A stretch of DNA of 64,000 nucleotides from Rhodospirillales bacterium. Its GTDB lineage: Bacteria > Pseudomonadota > Alphaproteobacteria > Rhodospirillales > WMHbin7. The stretch spans positions 62,001-126,000 of the forward strand of contig JACRPC010000015.1 in NCBI GenBank assembly GCA_016214125.1. The letters are read 5' to 3'. Shown one piece after another: positions 7,864-19,047 of this stretch. Every line of letters starts with the position of its first letter. Positions within the stretch are counted from its first letter, which is position 1. Made by a program: the position numbers and the translations under genes. The notes below the pieces were generated by a model. The model saw only the letters and a program-made list of their open reading frames with translations. It searched no databases and was not told where the DNA came from.

Positions 7864-8946
7864 TTACCGCCGCTCGGAATCCGGATACAGCACATTTGGC
7901 GGCACGGTGCCGCTCGCGGCCGTGACCATGGCGATCATGCGCGCGACCTCGGGGGTCGTGCCCACCGCCACCAAACGCTTGTCGGGATGCTGATTGGCAT
8001 AGACGCGAAAGATTTCGTCGGCAAAGGCTTGGCCGATCGTCGGCACCCCTTCGAAATCGAGGATGACTTCCGAGAACTGGTCGAAGCGCGCCAGGATTCG
8101 CTTGGCCTGCGAGCGCGACACGAGTTCCTCGCCCGGATAAGGCGCTAGTTTGATCGGAACATGGGTGTTGCGGAACCGCAGATTGTCACCTTGATATTTG
8201 GCGAACACCTGCGCGGTCGTCCAATCGGCGTCGGTGGCGATGGACATAATGACGCTGGTTCCGGGCGTCTCGTTGGGGCGCTCGTTGACGCCGATCAGCC
8301 ATTCGGCGTCGTCTTGACGCTCGCGGAAATAAAAGAGGTGCCCGGACAAGATGGAAAAGGTATCGAACATGCGCGAGGTAAAGAAAATGCCTTCGCCCGA
8401 ATGGCGCGCCGCATCCGACGTCAATTTGCCCTTCGAAAGCTCAAGCAAGGCGGAGTGGTAATCCGGCAAATGGAAGTCGCGTTTGATTTTTTCGAAAATG
8501 CCGACTCCCTTGTCGAGGATGGTCATTTCAATCCGCGCGTAATCACGTCGGATTTGGATGATCGCCTCGGCGCTGCCGGAGTGATCGACGACGTTGTTCA
8601 GCATTTCGGTGAAGCCGTATTGGCAGATGTCGATGACGTTCTTCGCCACCCCTTCCAGATGGGGAAGGATGCGAAACCGGAAGACGTGATGTTCGGGAAG
8701 GCCGGGAAAAATTTCGATCGCAAAGAGTTCTTCCCGAAGGGTCTTGAGACGATAGCGGCGTGCGTTGGTTTTTCCTTCCGCCTCGAGAAGCCCCTCGTCG
8801 ATCAACCGGTGCACATAACGGCTGATGGCGGCGCGTGACAGGTTGAATCGCTGAGCAACAAGCGACCCGATCGCGCCCGGGTGTTTGGCAACGTTGCGAA
8901 GGATGAAGTCCCGAACCTCGGGGTTCTGTCGGCTGGCTCTCGGCAT
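7864..8946 (-). CDS. HTH - GHKL ATPase - STAS-like (DUF4325) regulator
   Basis: This 360-aa protein combines three signalling modules. Residues 10-70 form a winged helix-turn-helix (GSLVAQRFNLSRAAISRYVHRL). Residues about 85-235 form a histidine kinase-type ATPase: the N-box is EMLNNVVDHS (114-123), the G1 box DKGVGIF (145-151) and the G2 box RHSGEGIFF (181-189). Residues about 265-335 form a STAS-like DUF4325 domain. There is no phosphoacceptor His box. The ATPase looks like the anti-sigma-factor kinase type, here joined to a DNA-binding domain and an antagonist-like domain in one chain. It is tail-to-tail with the lactonase gene. Direct repeats upstream suggest self-control. The target is unknown. 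Confidence 0.8.
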   Translation of the reverse strand: MPRASRQNPEVRDFILRNVAKHPGAIGSLVAQRFNLSRAAISRYVHRLIDEGLLEAEGKTNARRYRLKTLREELFAIEIFPGLPEHHVFRFRILPHLEGVAKNVIDICQYGFTEMLNNVVDHSGSAEAIIQIRRDYARIEMTILDKGVGIFEKIKRDFHLPDYHSALLELSKGKLTSDAARHSGEGIFFTSRMFDTFSILSGHLFYFRERQDDAEWLIGVNERPNETPGTSVIMSIATDADWTTAQVFAKYQGDNLRFRNTHVPIKLAPYPGEELVSRSQAKRILARFDQFSEVILDFEGVPTIGQAFADEIFRVYANQHPDKRLVAVGTTPEVARMIAMVTAASGTVPPNVLYPDSERR

Positions 8947-8967
8947 TGTAATGGCTTGGCCATCATG

Positions 8968-9022
8968 TTGTTAACTATATCGTCGATTATTGTTAACATT
9001 AACTAAGTCGATTGTAAACAAT
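8968..9022 (-). promoter_or_regulatory. AT-rich repeat cluster upstream of HTH-ATPase-STAS gene
   Basis: TTGTTAAC occurs at 8968-8975 and again at 8990-8997, 22 bp apart, about two helical turns. A third related element, ATTGT-AA-ACAAT, lies at 9011-9022. This AT-rich patch stands out from the GC-rich surroundings and ends about 20 bp before the regulator's start codon. It is a likely promoter and autoregulatory site. No good ribosome binding site precedes the start. Confidence 0.45.
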
Positions 9023-9200
9023 ATCTCGTTTGGTAAGGCAAAGGGCGGCAGATCAATGGGGTATACCCCCCCTTCCGCTCGCGCCGCGCCGGGCGCATCC
9101 CGGTCTTCCGCGCGCCGGTGGCCGGGTTGCCGCGGGCCCTAGGGGGCGGCAGCCCGGCCGATCCGCAATCAGCGTTAGTCCGGCCGATCCGCCAACCGAA

Positions 9201-10001
9201 TCAGCCCTCCTTCTTGACGCGGAATTTCCAGAAGTCGGGTTTGCGCTTTTCCAAGAAGGCCTGCACGCCTTCCTGGCCCTCGGGGCTTTCCATGAACCAG
9301 CGCAAGGCCTGGCTGCCCAAATCCCAATAGCCCTGGATGTGCTCGGAATCGACCTGGAAGTGGCGCTTCACCCCTTCGAGCGCGCTGGGGCTTAGGGCCA
9401 GGATTTCCTCGCACCACTGATCGACCTCGGCTTCGAGCTGGTCGTCGGGCACCACCTTGTTCACCAGCCCCATCTCGAGCGCCTGCTGGGCGGTGTATTG
9501 GCGGCAGAGGAACCAGATCTCGCGCGCCTTCTTCTCGCCCACGACGCGCGCCATGTAGGAAAAGCCCCAGGGATTGTAGCTGCCCATGCGCGGCCCGTTC
9601 TGGCCGAAGCGGGCGGTCTCCGAGGCGATGGTCATGTCGCACTGGGCGGCCAGCACGTTGGCGCCGCCCACGCACCAGCCGCGCACCATGGCGATGGTCG
9701 GCTTGGTCACCTTGCGGATGGTCTCGTAGACGTTGGCGTCGAAGCCGACCGCCTTGGTCTGGCCGCCCGGCTCCACCTGATAGCCCTTGACGTCGCCGCC
9801 CGAGCTGAAGGCCCGGGAGCCGGCGCCGGTGATCACCACCACGCCGATGTTGATGTCCATCGAGGCGTCGCCGCAGGCGACGCAGAATTCCTCATAGGTG
9901 CGGCGGCGAAAGGCGTTCAGCACCTCTGGGCGGTTGATGGTGATCTGGGCCCGGTGCCCGGTCTTGCTGTAGAGGATGTCCTGGAACTGCGACTCCGACA
10001 T
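9201..10001 (-). CDS. MenB/BadI-like enoyl-CoA hydratase-family enzyme
   Basis: This is a 266-aa crotonase-fold protein. The start is placed at 10001 because AAGGGGA precedes it; a longer reading frame upstream lacks such a site. The oxyanion-hole segments are RAFSSGGDVKG and VRGWCVGGANVLA. The stretch GEKKAREIWFLCRQYTA followed by ALEMGLVNKVVP is characteristic of naphthoate synthase MenB and of BadI, which opens the 2-ketocyclohexanecarboxyl-CoA ring in benzoate degradation. No men genes are nearby, while aromatic-CoA genes are, so a ring-cleaving role is attractive but unproven. It appears to be a single-gene unit. Confidence 0.72.
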   Translation of the reverse strand: MSESQFQDILYSKTGHRAQITINRPEVLNAFRRRTYEEFCVACGDASMDINIGVVVITGAGSRAFSSGGDVKGYQVEPGGQTKAVGFDANVYETIRKVTKPTIAMVRGWCVGGANVLAAQCDMTIASETARFGQNGPRMGSYNPWGFSYMARVVGEKKAREIWFLCRQYTAQQALEMGLVNKVVPDDQLEAEVDQWCEEILALSPSALEGVKRHFQVDSEHIQGYWDLGSQALRWFMESPEGQEGVQAFLEKRKPDFWKFRVKKEG

Positions 10002-10080
10002 GCCGATTCCCCTTTGGTTGCGAATGCAAGCATCCAGCATAGCCCAGGATCGGCGGCGATTCACCTCTTCCGTCGGGGGC

Positions 10081-10701
10081 CTATTTCTTGCCGGCCGGAA
10101 CGGCGGGGCGGGGCGTGTCCTTCTTGGGCTCGCTCGGTTCCTTGCCGGTGATTTCCTGCCCCCATTCCGCCAACAGCTTGCGTTGGGTGGCCTTGAGCGC
10201 GCTTAAGCGGTGCTGGGCGTTGACGTCGAGATAGGCGCCGACCACCGGCGGCAGGGATTTGTGGAGAATCCAGCCGAAGGCCGCCGAGCCGTACATCACC
10301 ACCAGATCGAAGACGTTGGCCAGCATCTTCACCGCATGCTCGACCGTGTGGCCGCCGAACCAGAGATTGAGCAGGTAATAGGAAATGCCCGCCAAATTCA
10401 TGCCGGCGACGCTGATCCAGGCCAGGCGAGTCTTCGAGCGATCGACCAGGAAGGCGACGCCGGTGGGCAGCATGGCCAGGCCAAGGAAAATCCAGGTCGG
10501 CAGGAACAGGATGATCGAGGGCAGGCCGATCACCAGCAGAACCATGGTCACCATGCCGCGGCCCTTCCGGGCCGCCGGCGGGGGCGGCGGGGGCGGCGGG
10601 GCCTTGCCGCGCGCCGGGGCGGGCCCACCTCGGGCGGGCGGGCCTTTGGCGGGTGGGCCTTTGGCAGGGGCGGCGGCTTTGGGGGGCGGCGGCTTGGCCA
10701 T
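10081..10701 (-). CDS. Proline/alanine-rich membrane protein of unknown function
   Basis: I do not recognise this 206-aa protein. The first 45 residues are a low-complexity cytoplasmic-type tail of Pro, Ala, Lys and Gly, including a run of eight prolines. Hydrophobic segments follow at about residues 49-66, 70-87 and 93-114, with a weaker one near 130-150, then a charged C-terminal tail that is again Pro/Lys-rich. The start lies 4 bp after the pseudokinase stop, so both are almost certainly cotranscribed and may act together at the inner membrane. The proline-rich tail could be a docking segment; this is inference. Confidence 0.6.
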   Translation of the reverse strand: MAKPPPPKAAAPAKGPPAKGPPARGGPAPARGKAPPPPPPPPAARKGRGMVTMVLLVIGLPSIILFLPTWIFLGLAMLPTGVAFLVDRSKTRLAWISVAGMNLAGISYYLLNLWFGGHTVEHAVKMLANVFDLVVMYGSAAFGWILHKSLPPVVGAYLDVNAQHRLSALKATQRKLLAEWGQEITGKEPSEPKKDTPRPAVPAGKK

Positions 10702-10705
10702 GGCG

Positions 10706-12775
10706 TCAGCGTCCCAACAGCCGCATGAGCAGCAGCAGCACCATGACGAGCATGGCGACCATCATCGAGATTACCCCGGCGGTCTGGTGGCCGATCCGCT
10801 CGGCCTCTTCGACGCGCTGCTCGTCGCCCTTCTCGATCGCCTGGGCTTCCTGCAGGGCGGCGGTGTATTCCTTCTGCGCCACCTGGAAGCCGTCGCTGTC
10901 CTTGCGCCGCTCGTCGGTGTTGTCGACATAGTTGAACAGCTCGGCCAGATTGCCGGCCCGCACCAGCCGGGGCAGCTCCTTTTCCAATTCGCGCCGCTTG
11001 ACGCGGCTGTGGAAGCTGGCGATCACCGGCCCCAGATGGCCGCCGATCCAGCTTGCCAGGTTGGCCACGCTTTCCGGCCCCATCTTCCATTGCAGAAGGG
11101 CGAGCAGGCTGAGCATGCCCAGGGTCGCCATATCGGGGCGCTTGTCGTTGAGCGCGGTGATCTGACGCTCGGCCTCCTTGCCGAAGCGACAGGCGATGAA
11201 GGCGGTGATGTGGCGGTCGATCGGCCAGGTCTTGGGATCGATCTTCTTCGCCGCCTGATCGAGCGCCGGCAACAGCTCGCTCACCTCGACGACGAAATAG
11301 TTGGCGACCAGCGGGCTCTGGCAGGGCAGGGCCTCGTTCAAATCATAGACCAGGCGCTCGGGTCCGTAGCCCTGGGCGGTCTGGTTGAGAAAGCCGCGCA
11401 GGTCGCCGAACATGGCGTCGAGCTGCAGGCTTCCCGGATCGTAGCGCGGCCTGGTCTCGAACCAGACATGGGGAATTTCGCGCAGGATGCATTCGGCGTA
11501 GAGCTTGAGATCGATCCTGTTGGCCATCATGTAGGCCAGGGCGGGTCCCATGCCCAGCGGCATGGCGGAAAAGCCCTTGTAGCGGATGGGCGCCGAAGGA
11601 TCGAGCAGCATGCAGATGCGGGTCACCAGCACTTCCTCGGACGGCTTGCGGTCGGCGGCCGGCATCAGGGTGACGGCCTTGATGGCGCTCACCACCTTGT
11701 CGGCCAGCTCCTTGTCGTCGATGCCGCGCCGGAGCCAGACCTCCAGCGACCCGTCGAGGATGGGGCCGATCGCCCGGTCCCATTTGGCGGCGAAGGCCAG
11801 CGCCAATTCCCGGCAGGTCTGATATTCGCCGCCCTCGTATTCGAAGGCGCGCACGGCGCGCTTGTCGGGTTTGGGCTGGATCGGGCTCAGGCGCCGCCCG
11901 GTGGTCCACATGTCGAGATCTTCCAGCGTCCAGCGTTCGCTCTCGTCGTCGCACAGAAGGCCGCGCAAGAGTTCGATCATCGCCAGCGGCAGGCGCTCGT
12001 CGGCCACCAGGGCGCCGTACGAGCTTTTGGCGATCTTGGCGTGCAGGACGGCGCCGTCCTCGGTGCCGAGCAGGGGCACCCGCCCGGTTCGCAGGCACAA
12101 GAGGGTGGCGCCCAGGGAATAGAGATCGTCGGCGAAGCTGCCCGAGCCGCGCGCCGCCGGCCAGCACATCCCCGAACTGATCGGTTCGAAGATCACCGGC
12201 TGATCGAAGGCAGGGGGCGCGGTGACGCATTCGCCGAGCACCACGGTGTCGCGGTTTTCGTCGAGATAGAAAAGGTTGGTGGGCCGGATGGCGCGATGAG
12301 TGACGCCGCGCCCGTTCAAGTCGCGCAGCGCCGCCAAGAGTTGGGGAACGATGCGCTTGATCAGCTCCTGCTCGTCGAAGGGCTCGATCTCGGTTTCCAA
12401 GGTGGGAAAGACCCGACCGCCGAGCGGCCGGGGATAGACCGCGGCCAAACAGTGGCGGCTGGCCGGCGCCCATTCGATCACCCCCCAATCGATCAGCGAC
12501 AGCGCGTTGGCGATGGTGGCGCCGCGCAAGCTGCGCATGACGTTGGTGCGGGGCGGCAGTTCGGCCACGCAGATATAGGCCAGAAGCAGGCGCTGCGGCT
12601 CGCGCCGATCCTCGCAGGCATAGGCCTTGGCGTTCGGCATGTCGAATTCGGGCAGGGGGGTGGCCGGGAACAGGGCATAGCGGTCCTTCAAAATGACCGT
12701 CGGCCCGGTGCCACGCGGATGATCGCGCCTGGGCAGGCTGCTTGCCGCTCTGACTTTATCCGGTTCCTTCGCCAT
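10706..12775 (-). CDS. Membrane-anchored pseudokinase (Ser/Thr kinase fold)
   Basis: This 689-aa protein has a kinase-like N-terminal region (about 60-290). The catalytic loop that should read HRDxKPxN is H160-R-A-I-R-P-T-N167, so the catalytic Asp is Ala and the Lys is Arg. The DFG metal motif is replaced by LGEC (180-183). No glycine-rich loop is evident. The structural Asp of the F-helix is kept in ADDLYSLG. These changes predict no phosphotransfer. A long alpha-helical middle region follows. The C-terminus has a coiled, Glu/Gln-rich stretch and a single hydrophobic helix (about 666-686), predicting a tail-anchored cytoplasmic protein. Its role is unknown; scaffolding is the usual role of pseudokinases. 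Confidence 0.7.
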   Translation of the reverse strand: MAKEPDKVRAASSLPRRDHPRGTGPTVILKDRYALFPATPLPEFDMPNAKAYACEDRREPQRLLLAYICVAELPPRTNVMRSLRGATIANALSLIDWGVIEWAPASRHCLAAVYPRPLGGRVFPTLETEIEPFDEQELIKRIVPQLLAALRDLNGRGVTHRAIRPTNLFYLDENRDTVVLGECVTAPPAFDQPVIFEPISSGMCWPAARGSGSFADDLYSLGATLLCLRTGRVPLLGTEDGAVLHAKIAKSSYGALVADERLPLAMIELLRGLLCDDESERWTLEDLDMWTTGRRLSPIQPKPDKRAVRAFEYEGGEYQTCRELALAFAAKWDRAIGPILDGSLEVWLRRGIDDKELADKVVSAIKAVTLMPAADRKPSEEVLVTRICMLLDPSAPIRYKGFSAMPLGMGPALAYMMANRIDLKLYAECILREIPHVWFETRPRYDPGSLQLDAMFGDLRGFLNQTAQGYGPERLVYDLNEALPCQSPLVANYFVVEVSELLPALDQAAKKIDPKTWPIDRHITAFIACRFGKEAERQITALNDKRPDMATLGMLSLLALLQWKMGPESVANLASWIGGHLGPVIASFHSRVKRRELEKELPRLVRAGNLAELFNYVDNTDERRKDSDGFQVAQKEYTAALQEAQAIEKGDEQRVEEAERIGHQTAGVISMMVAMLVMVLLLLMRLLGR

Positions 12776-12864
12776 TCTGGCCCTTTTCCCCCGGGCCGGC
12801 CCCAGGGGCCGCCCAGCCCGCTAAAACTAGACCAGAATGGAACGAAAGGGAATCGTCTCGGGCG

Positions 12865-15104
<2,240 letters not shown>

Positions 15105-15110
15105 ACGAAA

Positions 15111-15136
15111 AAGGGGAAGGACCGAGCCTTCCCCTT
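15111..15136 (-). terminator. Terminator after rplU-rpmA
   Basis: AAGGGGAAGG and CCTTCCCCTT form a 10-bp stem with a 6-nt loop (15121-15126). On the minus strand the stem is followed by a T-run, so it should end or attenuate the rplU-rpmA transcript before obgE. Confidence 0.85.
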
Positions 15137-15159
15137 GCTCCATCGAATGGCGGGATCGA

Positions 15160-15420
15160 TCAGCCGGCGGTGGCTTCGATCGCCACGAAGGTGCGGCCCT
15201 TGATGCCGGAATGGAAACGGACGGTGCCGTCCTTGAGGGCGAACAGGGTGTGGTCGCGGCCCATGCCGACGTTGGCGCCCGGATGAAAGGTGGTGCCGCG
15301 TTGGCGGACCAGGATGTTGCCGGCCAGCACGGTTTGGCCGCCGAAGCGCTTGACGCCCAGGCGTTGGCCTGCCGAATCGCGCCCGTTGCGCGAACTGCCG
15401 CCGGCTTTCTTGTGAGCCAT
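15160..15420 (-). CDS. rpmA: 50S ribosomal protein L27
   Basis: The 86-aa protein begins [16 protein letters not shown], the conserved N-terminus that reaches the peptidyl transferase centre, followed by [12 protein letters not shown] and [10 protein letters not shown]. The length is standard for L27 without a cleaved N-terminal extension. It is 19 bp downstream of rplU and is followed by a clear terminator. Confidence 0.98.
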   Translation of the reverse strand: MAHKKAGGSSRNGRDSAGQRLGVKRFGGQTVLAGNILVRQRGTTFHPGANVGMGRDHTLFALKDGTVRFHSGIKGRTFVAIEATAG

Positions 15421-15439
15421 GGTCTACTCCTTCGCCTAC

Positions 15440-15742
15440 TCAGCCGGCCTTGATGCCGGTGATCTTCAGCACCGTCAGCTCCTGACGGTGCCCGTTCTTG
15501 CGCCGGGAATTCTTGCGCCGGCGCTTCTTGAAGACGATGATCTTGTCGCCGCGGGTCTGCTTGACGATCTCGGCGTTCACCTGGGCGCCGGCCACCAAGG
15601 GGGCGCCGATCTTGTCGCCCACCATCAAGACCTCGCCCAAGGTCACGGCCTGGCCGGGCTCGCCCGCCAGCTTTTCCACCGTCACCAGATCGTCCTGGGC
15701 GACTTTGTATTGTTTGCCGCCCGTCTTCACCACTGCGAACAT
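15440..15742 (-). CDS. rplU: 50S ribosomal protein L21
   Basis: The 100-aa protein starts [14 protein letters not shown], the usual L21 N-terminus; in-frame codons farther upstream would add a non-homologous extension. The C-terminal half has the 23S rRNA-binding stretch [16 protein letters not shown]. It is the first gene of the rplU-rpmA unit and sits behind a good sigma-70 promoter. Confidence 0.98.
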   Translation of the reverse strand: MFAVVKTGGKQYKVAQDDLVTVEKLAGEPGQAVTLGEVLMVGDKIGAPLVAGAQVNAEIVKQTRGDKIIVFKKRRRKNSRRKNGHRQELTVLKITGIKAG

Positions 15743-15799
15743 GACGCACCTGCAAGAATATAGAAACGCGACTCCCCAAGGGGTCCGCGGAAGGGCCGG

Positions 15800-15829
15800 A
15801 CCATACCCCTCAATCAGGCTTTCTGTCAA
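15800..15829 (-). promoter_or_regulatory. Sigma-70 promoter of rplU-rpmA
   Basis: On the minus strand TTGACA (15824-15829) and TATGGT (15800-15805) are separated by 18 bp. The predicted start leaves a leader of about 50 nt before the rplU start codon. Confidence 0.7.
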
Positions 15830-15984
15830 CCGTTTACCCCGCAAAAGGATCGGGGCCTCTCCAACTTGCGATCGAAGAGTCCCGGACGATCCTATCGCCG
15901 ATTAATTCCTTATAATCATTGATAATTCTTGCAATCCGAGTGCAGGAATGGGATAAATTCGCCACCGGATGGGGGGACGCCGTG

Positions 15985-18468
15985 ATGATGGCCGGCCAGG
16001 CGACCAAGATATTGACGGCAACCCGTCTGACGGCGGTCGGGCTTCTTGTGCTTGCCTTGGCAACCACGCTTTTCGCCTGGCGCTATACCCATAACGAGCG
16101 GATCGCCAGCGCCCAGGCGCAATTCAACGGCCAGGCCGATGAAATCCGCCGCCGCCTGGTCATCCGCATGGCGGTCTACGAACAGGTCCTGCGCGGCGGG
16201 CTCGGCCTCTTCGAGGCCTCAAGCGAGGTGACGCGCGCCGAATGGAAGCGCTACGTCGCCACCTTGAGATTGGACGAGAATTTTCCCGGCATCTTAGGAG
16301 TCGGGTTCTCGCTGCGCCTGACGCCGGCCGACAAGGACGCCCACATCGCCCGCATCCGGGCCGAAGGCTTTGCCGATTACACCATTCGGCCCGAGGAGGC
16401 GCGCCCCGAATATAACAGCATCGTCTATCTCGAACCTTTCTCGGGGCGCAATCTGCGCGCCTTCGGCTACGACATGTTCACCGAGGCAACCCGGCGCCAG
16501 GCGATGGAACGGGCGCGCGACGAGGGCCGAGCCGCGCTGTCGGGCAAAGTGACGCTGGTCCAGGAAACCGAAGGCGAGGTGCAGGCCGGCGTTCTGATGT
16601 ATTTGCCTTTCTATCGCCAAGGGGTGACGCTCTCGACGCCCGAGGAGCGGCGCCAGGCCCTGATCGGCTACGTCTACAGCGCCTTCCGCATGGGCGATCT
16701 GATGGGAACGCTCTTGCGATCGAGCGACCAGGATCTGCGCATGGAGGTCTTCGATGGCGACGCGCCCACGCCCGAGGCGCGCCTGTTCGACAGCGCCGGC
16801 GCCAATCCGCCCATCGCCGCCCTCTTCACCAAGACCCAAGCGATCAACGTCAACGGCCGGCCCTGGCTGCTGCGCTTCTCGGCGCTGCCGGCCTTTTCGG
16901 CTCGCATCGATCGCGGCCTCTCGACCGCCATCCTGATCGGCGGCACCCTGATCAGCCTGTTGCTGTTCGCGGTGACCAACGCCTTCGCCGCCACGCGTTC
17001 GCGCGCCCTCGAACTGGCCGGTCAAATGACCGAACAATTGCGCTCGAGCGAAGATCGGTTGCGCGCCGTGCTCGACAGCACGGTCGACGCCATCCTCACC
17101 ATCGACGAGCGGGGGCGGATCGAAACCGTCAATCCCTCGGTCGAGCGCCTGTTCGGTTGGCGGGCCGAGGAGATGATCGGCCAGAACGTCAAAATGCTGA
17201 TGCCCGAGCCCCACCAGAGCGCCCATGACGGCTACCTGCACAATTACCTGTCGACCGGCAAGGCCAAGATCATCGGCATCGGCCGCGAGGTGCCGGGCAA
17301 GCACCGCGACGGCCGCATCTTCGCCATGGAGCTTGCGGTGAGCGAGATCAAGCGCGACGGGCATAAGGCCTTCGTCGGCATTCTGCGCGATGTCAGCGCC
17401 CGCAAGCAGGCCGAGACCGAGATGGTCGAGGCCAACACCCGCTTGTCGTCCTTGGTGAGCAGTCTCAAAAAGCGCGACAACGAGCTTTCATTGCTCAACC
17501 GCATGAACGATCTGCTTTTGGCCTGCCGCGATCAGGGCGAGGCGATCCAGGTGCTGCTCATCACCGCCAAGGACATCTTCCCCGGCCATTCCGGCGCTCT
17601 GGCGCTGGCCGATCCCGATGGTCCAGGCCTCAAGAACGTTCTCGTCTGGGGTTCCGCCCTGCCGCAGCGCGAGCACTATGGCGTCGAGGATTGCTGGGCG
17701 TTGCGCCAGGGCCGCCTCTACGAGGTGGCGGTCGGCGGAACCGGCCTCGTCTGCGGCCATTTTGCCGGCGAGCCGACGACCGGCCATCTTTGCCTGCCCT
17801 TGATCGTGCAGGGCGCCCTGATCGGCCTTCTCACCATGGAAAGCCGCGAGACCGATCCCCAGGCGCGCGAGGCGCACGCCAAGGCGGTGGTGGCGATGGG
17901 CGAATCGGTCAAGCTGGCGCTCTCCAATCTGGAATTGCGCCGGGCGCTGCAGGAACAGGCGATCAAGGACCCGCTCACCGGCCTCTACAATCGCCGCTAT
18001 CTGAACGAAGAGCTGGCCCGCCAACTGGCTCGGGCGGCGCGCGGCGCCTCCCTCACTCTGGCGGTGATCGATCTCGATCATTTCAAACGCCTGAACGACA
18101 CTTACGGCCACGAGATGGGCGATCTGGTCTTGAAGGCCTTGGGCCAGGAATTGCGCCAGTCGATCCGCCGCTCCGACATCGCCTGCCGGATGGGCGGCGA
18201 GGAGTTCGTCCTTCTCATGCCCGACACCGATCGCCAGGGCGCCGTGCAATGCCTCGATCTGGTGCGCGAGCGATTCCGGGCCCGGCGCTTCGAGCAAGCC
18301 GGCCAACCGATCGGCCCGGTCACCATGTCGATCGGGCTGGCGCAGGCGCCCCAGCACGCCAACCAAGCCGATGGCCTGATGCGGGCCGCCGATGCCGCGC
18401 TTTACGAGGCCAAGGCTCAGGGCCGCGACCGGATCGTCTGGGCGCCGTCCGAGCAAATGAACGATTGA
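15985..18468 (+). CDS. CHASE-PAS-GAF diguanylate cyclase
   Basis: The product is about 827 aa. ATG at 15985 is chosen because GGGGGGA lies 8 nt upstream; an earlier TTG has no such site. An N-terminal membrane helix is followed by a periplasmic CHASE-type sensor (about 40-290), a second helix (about 295-320), a PAS domain (starting LRAVLDSTVDAILTID), a GAF-like domain and a C-terminal GGDEF domain. The active-site motif is GGEEF, and RRSD five residues upstream is an inhibitory I-site, so it should make c-di-GMP with product inhibition. The CHASE ligand is unknown. It is transcribed away from rplU. Confidence 0.88.
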   Translation: MMAGQATKILTATRLTAVGLLVLALATTLFAWRYTHNERIASAQAQFNGQADEIRRRLVIRMAVYEQVLRGGLGLFEASSEVTRAEWKRYVATLRLDENFPGILGVGFSLRLTPADKDAHIARIRAEGFADYTIRPEEARPEYNSIVYLEPFSGRNLRAFGYDMFTEATRRQAMERARDEGRAALSGKVTLVQETEGEVQAGVLMYLPFYRQGVTLSTPEERRQALIGYVYSAFRMGDLMGTLLRSSDQDLRMEVFDGDAPTPEARLFDSAGANPPIAALFTKTQAINVNGRPWLLRFSALPAFSARIDRGLSTAILIGGTLISLLLFAVTNAFAATRSRALELAGQMTEQLRSSEDRLRAVLDSTVDAILTIDERGRIETVNPSVERLFGWRAEEMIGQNVKMLMPEPHQSAHDGYLHNYLSTGKAKIIGIGREVPGKHRDGRIFAMELAVSEIKRDGHKAFVGILRDVSARKQAETEMVEANTRLSSLVSSLKKRDNELSLLNRMNDLLLACRDQGEAIQVLLITAKDIFPGHSGALALADPDGPGLKNVLVWGSALPQREHYGVEDCWALRQGRLYEVAVGGTGLVCGHFAGEPTTGHLCLPLIVQGALIGLLTMESRETDPQAREAHAKAVVAMGESVKLALSNLELRRALQEQAIKDPLTGLYNRRYLNEELARQLARAARGASLTLAVIDLDHFKRLNDTYGHEMGDLVLKALGQELRQSIRRSDIACRMGGEEFVLLMPDTDRQGAVQCLDLVRERFRARRFEQAGQPIGPVTMSIGLAQAPQHANQADGLMRAADAALYEAKAQGRDRIVWAPSEQMND

Positions 18469-18552
18469 GCGTCAAGGCGTTATTCCCAGATCGGCCGACC
18501 GGTTGACGCCAGGCCCGAAGTCTGGAACGCTTGGCGGCGAAACGGGGGTTTC

Positions 18553-19047
18553 ATGTCGTCCGTCCTGCCCGGGCTCGAGATCGAGCGCAAATTCCTGGTC
18601 GCCAGCCAGTCCTGGCGGCCGGCCATCCAATCGGCGCACCGCATCAGCCAAAGCTATCTGCCCTGGGCGCCGGGGATTTCGGTGCGGGTGCGGCGCATCG
18701 ACGATCGGGCGGTGATGACCTTCAAGACCGACTTGACCGATGTCACCCGGGGCGAGTGGGAAGTGCCGATCGCCCTTGAGCTTGCCGATCTTCTGTTCGG
18801 CCTTTGCCCGCATCCGCCGATCGACAAGATCCGCCACCGCCTGCCCGTGGGGCCGCATGTCTGGGAGATCGACCAGTTCCTCGGCCGTCATGAAGGGCTT
18901 TATCTGGCCGAGATCGAGCTTGGCGATCCCGAGGAGGCCTTCGACCGCCCCGATTGGCTGGGGCCCGAGGTCACTCACGATCCGCGCTACCGCAACAGCG
19001 CGCTCTACCGCGCCGCCGAAAGCGTGCTCGACGAGGCGCGCGCCTAA
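18553..19047 (+). CDS. CYTH-domain protein, probable inorganic triphosphatase
   Basis: This 164-aa protein has the CYTH signature ExExK as EIERKF near the N-terminus. Conserved basic and acidic strands follow (ISVRVRRIDDRAVMTFKTD, IDKIRHRLPV, YLAEIELGDPEEAF). The fold is a beta-tunnel that binds triphosphate and divalent metal. Stand-alone bacterial members most often hydrolyse tripolyphosphate; adenylate cyclase activity is known in a few. It overlaps the next, opposite-strand gene by 4 bp at the stop codons. Confidence 0.85.
   Translation: MSSVLPGLEIERKFLVASQSWRPAIQSAHRISQSYLPWAPGISVRVRRIDDRAVMTFKTDLTDVTRGEWEVPIALELADLLFGLCPHPPIDKIRHRLPVGPHVWEIDQFLGRHEGLYLAEIELGDPEEAFDRPDWLGPEVTHDPRYRNSALYRAAESVLDEARA

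Noticed and set aside
9058-9069. Palindrome GGGGTATACCCC as a CsoR-type metal-sensor operator.
   Set aside because: The G-run/TATA/C-run pattern is suggestive, but no CsoR, copper or nickel gene is nearby and it lies after an unrelated promoter, so chance cannot be excluded.
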